DNA of 7,082 nucleotides, from the NCBI GenBank assembly GCA_946545105.1, contig CAMNMY010000045.1:1-7082 (forward strand), in the 5' to 3' direction. A model generated the notes under the pieces. The model was not told the DNA's origin. It was given only the letters and a program-made list of their open reading frames with translations, and ran no database searches. This DNA is from an uncultured Clostridia bacterium. GTDB lineage: Bacteria; Bacillota_A; Clostridia; Christensenellales; UBA3700. Position numbers and translations under genes: made by a program. Positions 1 to 6,086 of the stretch are shown in pieces (within the stretch, counting starts at the first letter, position 1; the number at the start of each line of letters is the position of its first letter).

Positions 1-1
1 A

Positions 2-1060
2 TTCGTAGAAACTCCAGAATATGCAGAAGGCTCAATTGAACAAACGGTTGAAACGCTTTCAAATTCAGTAATTGTAATGGTTCCTATTGACGATACAAAG
101 GCGAATAGGGGATTCTGTGACGATTTAGAAACTATAAAGAATGAAACAGGTCATATTACTGCTTATATGAGTATATATACAATGATTTCAAACGATGGAA
201 CTGTTAAAATGTTAGCATCGGATGAGAATCAAGCTTTAATAAAAAGTTATTTAAAAGATGATGCCGCAATGATAACTGGATTCGTAAATAAAGATAAAGA
301 ATCTGGAAGATATTATACAATTTATGAAATAATGATTAATTGTAAGGCTGAAACTCCAGAAGCAGAAGACTTGATAAATAGGGTCAATGCATCATTAGAT
401 AAAAACTTTGGCGAGAATGCAGGAACTCATATTCACTATACAACAGGTATGGCACAAGCCGTAATGGATTTGAAGGATATTACTCCAAAGGATAATATGG
501 TAGTTTCACTAATTTCAATTGCTGTTATTTTAGTAATTTTGATTATTTCTCAAAAATCTATAAAACTTCCAATTATTTTAATTGGTTTGATTGAATTTGG
601 TATCTTTATCAACTTATCACTATGCTATTTTGCAGGTGAAGACATTAACTTTATGTGTTATATTATCTTAAGTTCTATTCAATTAGGATCTACTGTCGAC
701 TATGCTATCTTGTATACAGATAAATATCAAAAGAACTTAGAATTTATGCCAGCAAAAGAAGCGGCTTACAAGGCTCTTAGAGATAGTGCATTCTCAATTT
801 TGACATCTGTTGCTATTATGGCTGGATGTTGTCTATCCGTAACTATAGTTGCTACAAACACAATCGTTAAACAAATTACATGGTTAATTGCACGTGGTTC
901 AATAATAAGTGGTATATTAACAATTGTAGTATTGCCAGCTCTATTAGTTGTGTTTACAGGTAATAAGAATCTAAAGAAACGTGGTAGAGAAGAAGCTAAG
1001 AAGTTGAAGAAAATCGAGCGTGATAAAAAGAAGCTTGAAAAACAAACAAATGCTATATAA
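2..1060 (+). CDS. MMPL/RND-family membrane transporter, C-terminal part (5' end outside window)
   Basis: The reading frame is open from the first bases of the window, so this is the 3' part of a longer gene; the first ATG in it, at 77, is internal and has no ribosome binding site. The visible 352 residues begin with a soluble, presumably extracytoplasmic stretch (about 1-160). Five hydrophobic segments follow, at about 166-183, 188-209, 216-238, 263-283 and 293-318. This matches the second half of an RND/MMPL protein, where an external loop is followed by the last five helices. The third helix carries GSTVDYAILYTDKY (about 229-242), the Gly/Asp-Tyr motif typical of MMPL proteins, whose acidic residue is thought to take part in proton coupling. 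The C-terminus is a highly charged Lys/Arg/Glu tail of about 30 residues, probably cytoplasmic and helical. The substrate cannot be told; lipid or drug export are family possibilities only. The gene ends in TAA and converges on serA. Confidence 0.85.
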   Translation, partial: FVETPEYAEGSIEQTVETLSNSVIVMVPIDDTKANRGFCDDLETIKNETGHITAYMSIYTMISNDGTVKMLASDENQALIKSYLKDDAAMITGFVNKDKESGRYYTIYEIMINCKAETPEAEDLINRVNASLDKNFGENAGTHIHYTTGMAQAVMDLKDITPKDNMVVSLISIAVILVILIISQKSIKLPIILIGLIEFGIFINLSLCYFAGEDINFMCYIILSSIQLGSTVDYAILYTDKYQKNLEFMPAKEAAYKALRDSAFSILTSVAIMAGCCLSVTIVATNTIVKQITWLIARGSIISGILTIVVLPALLVVFTGNKNLKKRGREEAKKLKKIERDKKKLEKQTNAI

Positions 1061-1080
1061 AAAGGGTTTTATATATAAAT

Positions 1081-1112
1081 GAAAACGGGTGACATGATTG
1101 CCACCCGTTTTC
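1081..1112. terminator. Bidirectional intrinsic terminator between convergent genes
   Basis: GAAAACGGGTG (1081-1091) pairs perfectly with CACCCGTTTTC (1102-1112), an 11-bp stem. After one A/C mismatch, two further inner pairs leave a four-base loop. Each arm ends in an A- or T-run, so a transcript from either strand has a GC-rich stem closed by U-rich sequence. It sits 20 bp after the transporter stop and 21 bp after the serA stop, so one hairpin can end both convergent transcripts. The U-tract is short and part of the stem rather than a long separate tail. Confidence 0.85.
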
Positions 1113-1133
1113 TTATACGTTTATTGGTTCTTA

Positions 1134-2279
1134 CTAGATAGCTCTAGCCTTGATGAATTTGTCGTTTAATGTTTGAATTAAATCGTTGCTTGCGTTTCCA
1201 TCAACGTCAAAGATGATGTATGTCAAATCGCCTCTTTGGGCAGCGTTTGCAGCTTTGATTGATAAATCCTTTGAAATGATAGCTGTTGCTTCTTCTTGAG
1301 CGTTTGGTGTGTTTGCAAGAACAGTAATTCTGTTACCAATCTTAGCAACCTTTAGGTTAGGGAAGTTAACTGAGTTAACTACGTTGCCTTTTTCGATGAA
1401 TTCTTTTAATTCGTTTGCAGCCATAACAGCACAATTGTCTTCAGCTTCTGGTGTAGATGCGCCTAGGTGAGGGAATGTAATGATATTATCATTTCCTGTT
1501 AAGTTCTTGTTTGGAAGGTCAGTAACAACCCTAGCAACCTTACCTGTATTTACGGCTTCGATTAAATCAGCGTCGTTGAATAATTCGCCTCTTGCACAGT
1601 TGATAATAACTACGCCATCTTTCATCTTAGCGATTGAATCCTTATTGATGAATCCCTTTGTGTCAGCTGTTGCTGGAACGTGTAGTGTGATGTAATCTGA
1701 ATTTGCATATACGTCATCTAGATTATCAACGATTGTTGCCTTGCCTTCTAGTGCCTTTCTTGCAGCGTCAGATAGGAAAGGATCGTAACCGATGATAGTC
1801 ATGCCTAGAGCGATAGCTGCGTCAGCAACTAATCTACCGATAGCACCAAGACCAACGATTCCTAATGTCTTTCCATAAATTTCTGGTCCAATAAATGCTT
1901 TCTTACCTTTTTCTACGGCTTTTGGAAGCTCATCATCCTTTTCTAGGCCTTGTACCCAGTTAATGGCATTGTGAATCTTTCTTGAGCCTAATAATAAAGC
2001 ACAGATAACCAATTCTTTTACAGCGTTTGCATTAGCACCTGGTGTATTGAATACACAGATACCTTTTTGTGTCATTTGTGGAATAGGAATATTGTTAACA
2101 CCAGCACCAGCTCTAGCTACAGCGATAACTGAATCTTGAACTGCATATTCGTGCATAACAAAACTTCTAACTAAAATAGCGATTGGATTAGCGCTATTAT
2201 CACAAATGTTATATTTATCATTTGTTAAAATATCATTTACCTTTGAAGAAATAGGATTTAGTTTAACTATATCTTGCAT
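1134..2279 (-). CDS. serA: D-3-phosphoglycerate dehydrogenase (short type, 381 aa)
   Basis: Cytosolic enzyme that oxidises 3-phosphoglycerate to 3-phosphohydroxypyruvate with NAD+, the entry step of serine synthesis. Seen in the protein: a substrate-binding region with RAGAGVNNI (56-64), a Rossmann NAD site GLGAIG (143-148) with the ribose-binding Asp of YDP (D166), the catalytic Arg in NCARGE (R230) and the catalytic His in PHLGAST (H271). The usual active-site Glu, about 29 residues after the Arg, is not seen; the segment reads DLPNKNL (254-260). A short ACT-like domain follows (about 316-381), but its ligand loop reads LANTPN (321-326) instead of the common H-x-N-x-P-G. The start is well supported: AGGAGG lies 5 bases upstream. 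It is the second gene of the operon, 12 bp after serC. Identity as a D-isomer 2-hydroxyacid dehydrogenase is certain from motifs; the SerA call also rests on the serC partner. Confidence 0.93.
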   Translation of the reverse strand: MQDIVKLNPISSKVNDILTNDKYNICDNSANPIAILVRSFVMHEYAVQDSVIAVARAGAGVNNIPIPQMTQKGICVFNTPGANANAVKELVICALLLGSRKIHNAINWVQGLEKDDELPKAVEKGKKAFIGPEIYGKTLGIVGLGAIGRLVADAAIALGMTIIGYDPFLSDAARKALEGKATIVDNLDDVYANSDYITLHVPATADTKGFINKDSIAKMKDGVVIINCARGELFNDADLIEAVNTGKVARVVTDLPNKNLTGNDNIITFPHLGASTPEAEDNCAVMAANELKEFIEKGNVVNSVNFPNLKVAKIGNRITVLANTPNAQEEATAIISKDLSIKAANAAQRGDLTYIIFDVDGNASNDLIQTLNDKFIKARAI

Positions 2280-2284
2280 GATTG

Positions 2285-2290
2285 CCTCCT
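2285..2290 (-). promoter_or_regulatory. Ribosome binding site of serA
   Basis: A full AGGAGG on the minus strand lies 5 bases before the serA ATG, inside the 12-bp gap after the serC stop codon. Its strength suggests serA is translated independently of serC rather than only by coupling. Confidence 0.85.
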
Positions 2291-2291
2291 A

Positions 2292-3371
2292 TTATTTATG
2301 AGCAATTTCGAACTTCTTCATGAATTCGATTAAATCTGTAATACCAGATAATGGCATTGCGTTGTAGATAGATGCTCTCATACCACCAACAAGTCTATGA
2401 CCCTTGATAGATACAAATCCTTGAGCTGCAGCTTCTTTAACGAATTCTGCATCTAGATCTGGATTTGGAGATACGAATGGAACGTTCATCATAGATCTAT
2501 CTTCTTTATTTACCTTATTTGCATAGAAATCAGAAGAATCGATAAAGTCATATAGAAGCTTAGCCTTGTATTCGTTGAACTTTTGTTGTTCTTTAACGCC
2601 GCCGTTCTTCTTTAAGTGTCTTAGGTTCAACATAGCCATGTAGATGCTGAAGCAAGGTGGTGTGTTGTATAAGCTGTTTGCTTCTACTTGAGTCTTCCAC
2701 TTTAACATTGTAGGGCAGATCTTTAATCCATCAGAAACTAAGTCATTTCTAACGATAACGATTGTAACACCAGCTGGAGCTACGTTCTTTTGTGCGCCTG
2801 CATATAGTACACCATATTTAGATACATCAATTTCTTCAGATAGAATTAGAGATGAGATATCAGCAACTAGTGGAATACCCTTTGTGTCTGGAAGCTTTGT
2901 ATATCTTGTTCCGAAAATTGTGTTGTTTTGACAGATGTGAACATAGTTTGCATCTGGTCTAATATCATATTCTTTTGGAATATATGTAAATGTCTTATCT
3001 TCAGAAGAAGCAGCAACATGGATATCACCATATTTCATAGCTTCTTTATAAGCCTTCTTAGCGAAGTTACCAGTAACAATATAATCAGCTTTTAGATTAT
3101 CTTCTTTTAATAGGTTTAGAGGAACGGCCTCGAATTGAGTAGATCCACCACCTTGAACTAAGATAATAGAGTAGTTATCTGGAACATTCATTAATTCTCT
3201 AATTAAAGCTAAACATTCGTTGTTAATTGCATCGTATTGTTTGCTTCTGTGAGACATTTCGCATACGCTCATGCCGCATCCTTGGTAGTCAACAAAGTCT
3301 TTTTGAGCCTCTTCTAATACTTCAAGTGGAAGCATAGATGGACCTGCAGAGTAGTTGTAAATTCTATTCAT
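2292..3371 (-). CDS. serC: Phosphoserine aminotransferase (359 aa)
   Basis: PLP-dependent class-V aminotransferase that converts 3-phosphohydroxypyruvate and glutamate to O-phosphoserine and 2-oxoglutarate; in many bacteria it also acts in pyridoxal-phosphate synthesis. Seen: the N-terminal signature NYSAGPSMLP, the substrate-binding EMSHRSK (about 38-44), GGGSTQFEA (about 74-82), the PLP lysine in GAQKN (K195), NTPP (about 236-239) and the C-terminal GHRLVGGMRASIYNAMP (about 324-340). An upstream ATG at 3386 in the same frame would add five residues (MEKDK), but it lies in the Shine-Dalgarno segment itself and has no site of its own. The start at 3371 has GGAGAAAG at a good distance and gives the usual family N-terminus and length. 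The aromatic residue that stacks on PLP, Trp in E. coli (GYW), appears as Phe here (GNF, about F103). First gene of the serC-serA operon; phosphoserine phosphatase is not in the window. Confidence 0.95.
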   Translation of the reverse strand: MNRIYNYSAGPSMLPLEVLEEAQKDFVDYQGCGMSVCEMSHRSKQYDAINNECLALIRELMNVPDNYSIILVQGGGSTQFEAVPLNLLKEDNLKADYIVTGNFAKKAYKEAMKYGDIHVAASSEDKTFTYIPKEYDIRPDANYVHICQNNTIFGTRYTKLPDTKGIPLVADISSLILSEEIDVSKYGVLYAGAQKNVAPAGVTIVIVRNDLVSDGLKICPTMLKWKTQVEANSLYNTPPCFSIYMAMLNLRHLKKNGGVKEQQKFNEYKAKLLYDFIDSSDFYANKVNKEDRSMMNVPFVSPNPDLDAEFVKEAAAQGFVSIKGHRLVGGMRASIYNAMPLSGITDLIEFMKKFEIAHK

Positions 3372-3376
3372 TTTGT

Positions 3377-3384
3377 CTTTCTCC
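3377..3384 (-). promoter_or_regulatory. Ribosome binding site deciding the serC start
   Basis: GGAGAAAG on the minus strand, with GGAG at 3384-3381, lies 9 bases before the ATG at 3371. The alternative in-frame ATG at 3386 overlaps this site and has only A/T-rich sequence upstream, so the shorter protein is preferred. Confidence 0.75.
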
Positions 3385-3426
3385 ATTTAATAAATTTTCG
3401 TTTTTGATTTAATAATCGACAAGCCC

Positions 3427-3455
3427 ATTATAACCATTTAAATATTATTTAGCAA
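3427..3455 (-). promoter_or_regulatory. Vegetative (sigma-A type) promoter of serC-serA
   Basis: On the minus strand, TTGCTA (3455-3450; four of six consensus bases) is followed after 17 bases by a perfect TATAAT (3432-3427). Transcription would start near 3420 and give a leader of about 50 nt. That is too short for a T-box or a large riboswitch, so control would be at initiation. The -35 box lies in a small inverted repeat, TAGCAA (3450-3455) / TTGCTA (3464-3469), and a Rex-like site lies just upstream. Confidence 0.65.
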
Positions 3456-3470
3456 GCGATTTTTTGCTAT

Positions 3471-3488
3471 ATGTTAAAAAATTAACGA
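3471..3488. promoter_or_regulatory. Possible Rex-type operator upstream of serC-serA promoter
   Basis: ATGTTAA-AAAA-TTAACGA contains perfect GTTAA/TTAAC arms with a four-base centre. It agrees with the clostridial Rex consensus TTGTTAA-N4-TTAACAA at 12 of 14 arm positions. It lies 16 bp upstream of the serC -35 box, a position compatible with regulation. Because the surroundings are AT-rich, most of the match is cheap; binding by Rex is an inference. Confidence 0.35.
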
Positions 3489-3661
3489 TATTTTGGTAAA
3501 AATTAAGCAAAAAATAAACAAAAATATGTATAAAATTGGTGTAATTATGGACGATATGTTAAAGTAAAAAATAGTGCAAATATTGAGTGTGACAAGTATT
3601 TATATTGTAATTATCGATATTAATAAAATAGTGTGACAACATAAAACTTGCAAAAATTAAA

Positions 3662-3679
3662 TTGTGAAAAAATTAACAA
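3662..3679. promoter_or_regulatory. Possible Rex-type operator in the middle of the intergenic region
   Basis: TTGTGAA-AAAA-TTAACAA fits the Rex (NADH-sensing repressor) site in 7-4-7 layout. One arm equals the Bacillus/Staphylococcus form TTGTGAA and the other the clostridial form TTAACAA. It matches the clostridial consensus at 13 of 14 arm positions. It is about 95 bp upstream of the rnj -35 box and over 200 bp from the serC promoter, so it does not overlap either promoter I recognise. Confidence 0.4.
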
Positions 3680-3680
3680 A

Positions 3681-3704
3681 GAATTTTAAAAAATTTTACA
3701 ATTC
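3681..3704. repeat. 24-bp near-perfect palindrome
   Basis: GAATTTTAAAA (3681-3691) and TTTTACAATTC (3694-3704) are inverted copies with one mismatch (T3686 against C3699) around a two-base centre. It begins two bases after the Rex-like site. The shape suits a dimeric DNA-binding protein, or it may be a chance product of AT-rich sequence. It has no poly-T tail and does not look like a terminator. Confidence 0.5.
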
Positions 3705-3773
3705 TAAGCAAATTGCATCTGTTTCGAAAATTGTAGAAAATTGAAAAAATCTTTCACAATACGGCGGTCGCGC

Positions 3774-3802
3774 TTGTCAGGTATACGCTTTTAATATATA
3801 AT
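3774..3802 (+). promoter_or_regulatory. Vegetative (sigma-A type) promoter of the rnj operon
   Basis: TTGTCA (3774-3779; five of six consensus bases) is followed after exactly 17 bases by a perfect TATAAT (3797-3802). A start near 3809 would give a leader of about 20 nt before the rnj ATG. This is the strongest promoter match in the window and probably drives rnj, trmR and the U32 gene together, since no other promoter is evident within the operon. Confidence 0.8.
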
Positions 3803-3818
3803 AATTAAGATTTATTTT

Positions 3819-3824
3819 AAGGAG
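3819..3824 (+). promoter_or_regulatory. Ribosome binding site of rnj
   Basis: AAGGAG lies 5 bases before the ATG at 3830 and supports that start. Confidence 0.85.
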
Positions 3825-3829
3825 ACGGC

Positions 3830-5506
3830 ATGTCAAAGAAGTATAATCCATTATCTGTAGTGTTTTTAGGTGGTGTCGGTGAAATCGGCAAGAACTTAAC
3901 TGCAATCAAATACGGAGAAGAAATTCTTATCGTTGATTGTGGATCTACTTTTCCATCTTTAGAAACACCAGGTGTAGATTTAATTATTCCAGATTTTACT
4001 TACTTAAAAGAGCACAAGGATAATATCGTTGGGCTTGTAGTAACTCATGGACATGAGGATCACATTGGTGCCATCCCTTATCTTCTACAAGAAATTCCAA
4101 ATATTTCAATTTATGGATCAAATCTTGCTTTGGCAATTGTCGATCATAAGTTAAAAGAGAAAAAGCAAACAGCAAAATTAAATGTTGTTGAAGCTGGGGA
4201 TAAGATTAAACTTGGTTCTTTTGAAGTCGAATTTTTACAAGTTGCGCACTCAATTATTGGTGCATTTGCGCTTGCTATTAATACTCCACATGGTCTAATT
4301 TTCCATACTGGAGATTTTAAAATTGACTATACACCTATTGGAAATTCTAAGCCAGTAGATATTTCTACATTTGCAAGAGTAGGAAATAGAGGCGTTACTT
4401 TAATGCTTGGTGAATCTACAAACGTTGAAAAGCCAGGTACAACTATTTCAGAAAAGCACGTTGGAAAAACGATGGATAAAATATTTATGGCAAATCAAGA
4501 TAAGAGAATTATTATTGCCACATTTGCTTCAAACGTTAATAGAATCCAACAAATAATAAAAATTGCAGAAAAGAGCGGAAGAAAAGTAGCTTTCTCTGGC
4601 CGTTCAATGATAAATATTTGCGAAATGGCTTTAGATATGGGCTTAATCAACATGGATAGAAAGAACCTTGTTGAGATTGAGCATATTAAGGATTATCCAA
4701 AAGAACAAACTTGTATCATATCAACTGGTTCTCAAGGTGAGCCAATGAGTGCTCTAACGAGAATGGGCTTAGGTATCGATAAAGTTGTAGTTGAAGATGG
4801 AGATTTAATTGTCATTTCTTCATCAGCAATTCCAGGAAACGAAAAAGCTATTTATACCGTTATCAACAACCTATATAAACGCGGTGCGAAGGTTATGTAT
4901 GGTTCGCTTGAAGAATTACACGTATCTGGACATGCATGTAGAGAAGAATTGAAAATGATGTTATCTTTGATAAGACCAAAATTCTTCATTCCAGTACACG
5001 GCGAATATAGACATCTAAAACAACACGCAAAACTGGCTCAAGATTTAGGTATTCCAGAAGATCATATAGCAATTGCAAAAATTGGAGATGAAATAGAAAT
5101 TAAATCTAAGAAGATGCAATTGATTGATGAGGCTATACCATCTGGGGCATTGTTTGTTGATGGCCATGGAAAAGTATCTCACGAGATTATAAAAGAAAGA
5201 CGTCAATTATCTAGTGAAGGTGTAATAGTTGTTGTTTGCAAAGTAAACAAGGTAACAAAGACACTATCAGACGATATTCTAATAAAAACAAAGGGTATTG
5301 ATGTTACAGACGAGATGATTGATGAAATCAAGATATATGCAATGAAGGCATTCTCATCGTTAGAACTTCAAGACAATGCATTTGATGAAGATAAATTCAC
5401 ACAAGCATGCTCTAAGAAGATAATGAAGAGAATGGAGAAGTTGACTACTCAAAAACCTGTAATCATTCCTATCGTAATGGATGATGAAAAGGGGCTATAT
5501 GAATAG
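3830..5506 (+). CDS. rnj: Ribonuclease J (558 aa)
   Basis: Zinc-dependent nuclease of the metallo-beta-lactamase/beta-CASP group that degrades RNA 5' to 3' and can also cut internally. In Firmicutes it works in mRNA turnover and rRNA maturation in the cytoplasm. Seen in order: the metal-binding HGHEDH (73-78), the further metal ligands H140 (VAHSI) and D162 (TGDFK), and the beta-CASP region (about 215-355) with ATFASNVNRIQ. Then come HVSGHA (H364, H368) and PVHGEYRHL (H390), which complete the active site, and a C-terminal domain (about 450-558). Positions H364, H368 and H390 are as in B. subtilis RNase J1. Length is normal for the family and all visible catalytic residues are present, so it should be active. 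Only one copy is seen here; whether it is the J1 or J2 type cannot be settled. It leads an operon and overlaps the next start by 8 bases. Confidence 0.96.
   Translation: MSKKYNPLSVVFLGGVGEIGKNLTAIKYGEEILIVDCGSTFPSLETPGVDLIIPDFTYLKEHKDNIVGLVVTHGHEDHIGAIPYLLQEIPNISIYGSNLALAIVDHKLKEKKQTAKLNVVEAGDKIKLGSFEVEFLQVAHSIIGAFALAINTPHGLIFHTGDFKIDYTPIGNSKPVDISTFARVGNRGVTLMLGESTNVEKPGTTISEKHVGKTMDKIFMANQDKRIIIATFASNVNRIQQIIKIAEKSGRKVAFSGRSMINICEMALDMGLINMDRKNLVEIEHIKDYPKEQTCIISTGSQGEPMSALTRMGLGIDKVVVEDGDLIVISSSAIPGNEKAIYTVINNLYKRGAKVMYGSLEELHVSGHACREELKMMLSLIRPKFFIPVHGEYRHLKQHAKLAQDLGIPEDHIAIAKIGDEIEIKSKKMQLIDEAIPSGALFVDGHGKVSHEIIKERRQLSSEGVIVVVCKVNKVTKTLSDDILIKTKGIDVTDEMIDEIKIYAMKAFSSLELQDNAFDEDKFTQACSKKIMKRMEKLTTQKPVIIPIVMDDEKGLYE
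5489..5494 (+). promoter_or_regulatory. Ribosome binding site deciding the trmR start
   Basis: AAGGGG lies 4 bases before the ATG at 5499. The in-frame upstream ATGs at 5481 and 5484 have no purine-rich site at the right distance, so the later start is preferred. The site lies inside the end of rnj. Confidence 0.6.
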
Positions 5507-6086
5507 TACACTTGAAAACATACGTGAATTATCTAAACAGGAATTTTTACCAATTCTTTCAGAAGAGTGCGAAACAATTCTAATTGAGTTGATGAAAAAG
5601 GAAAAGCCTACAAAGATTTTGGAAATTGGAACTTGCGTTGGATATTCATCAAGCATAATGCTTTTGAATTCTCAAGCAACAATCGATACGATTGAACTTG
5701 ATGAAGAAAGATTGAATGTTGCAAAAAGCGTATGGAAAGCGCAAAACCTACAAGATAGAATTACATCATATCTTGGAGATGCAAATGTAATTTTAAAAGA
5801 CGAAATAAAATATAAAATCTATGATTTTGTGTTTTTAGATGGACCTAAATCAAGATACCAAGAACATTTTAATGTTGTCTTCGATAACGTTAAATCTGGC
5901 GGAATAATATTAGCCGATGATGTTTTGTTCTTTGGCCTTGTAAATGGTGAGGAACATGTTGAGCATAAGCATAGAACAATAGTAAGACATCTTCGTGAGT
6001 TTTTAGCAGAATTAAAAGCACGTGAAGATATAGAATTAGAAATGTTAAACGAGGGTAATGGCATAGCCATTATAAGAAAGAAATGA
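5499..6086 (+). CDS. trmR: tRNA 5-hydroxyuridine methyltransferase family (class I O-methyltransferase, 195 aa)
   Basis: S-adenosylmethionine-dependent O-methyltransferase of the Methyltransf_3 type. Its B. subtilis relative TrmR (YrrM) methylates 5-hydroxyuridine at position 34 of tRNA to 5-methoxyuridine. Seen: SAM motif I ILEIGTCVGYSS (40-51), the acidic ribose-binding residue in TIELDEER (E66), GDA (93-95), the metal-site FLDGPKSRY (D114) and LADDVLFFG (D140, D141). The start at 5499 has its own AAGGGG and overlaps the rnj end by 8 bases; starting at 5481 would add six residues (MMKRGY). At 195 residues it is somewhat shorter at the N-terminus than B. subtilis YrrM (about 217). The following U32-family gene, the hydroxylation partner in B. 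subtilis, strongly supports TrmR over a small-molecule catechol methyltransferase. Confidence 0.85.
   Translation: MNSTLENIRELSKQEFLPILSEECETILIELMKKEKPTKILEIGTCVGYSSSIMLLNSQATIDTIELDEERLNVAKSVWKAQNLQDRITSYLGDANVILKDEIKYKIYDFVFLDGPKSRYQEHFNVVFDNVKSGGIILADDVLFFGLVNGEEHVEHKHRTIVRHLREFLAELKAREDIELEMLNEGNGIAIIRKK

Larger units (their letters stand above)
3372..3829. other. Divergent intergenic regulatory region, 458 bp, no gene
   Basis: This stretch between the serC and rnj starts is very AT-rich except for a GC-rich patch at 3762-3788. I see no RNA gene, T-box or riboswitch and no credible coding frame; the longest small frame noted is a 13-codon one without a ribosome binding site. It holds the serC and rnj promoters, two Rex-like inverted repeats (3471-3488, 3662-3679), a near-palindrome (3681-3704), the direct repeat AGTGTGACAA (3586-3595, 3630-3639), the repeat ATATGTTAAA (3469-3478, 3554-3563) and the tandem GAAAATTG (3726-3733, 3736-3743). 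Both promoters sit close to their genes, so the central roughly 300 bp are unexplained; regulation or an untranslated transcript are both possible. Confidence 0.8.

Noticed and set aside
1480..1695. Open + strand frame inside serA
   Set aside because: Lies wholly opposite a well-supported serA coding frame, with no family motif; a shadow frame.
3372..3386. Longer SerC start at 3386 (adds MEKDK)
   Set aside because: Its ATG falls in the Shine-Dalgarno segment of the 3371 start, lacks an upstream site and extends beyond the usual family N-terminus.
3372..3420. T-box or riboswitch in the serC leader
   Set aside because: The predicted leader is about 50 nt and has no T-box motif or terminator hairpin, so neither fits.
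3526..3567. Small + strand frame of 13 codons (MYKIGVIMDDMLK) in the intergenic region
   Set aside because: No ribosome binding site, very short and in AT-rich sequence; expected by chance.
3757..3790. GC-rich patch as a possible small RNA or terminator
   Set aside because: No stable hairpin with a T-run is seen and the patch overlaps the rnj promoter; better explained as promoter-associated sequence.
5481..5498. Longer TrmR start at 5481 or 5484
   Set aside because: No purine-rich site at a suitable distance; AAGGGG directly serves the ATG at 5499.
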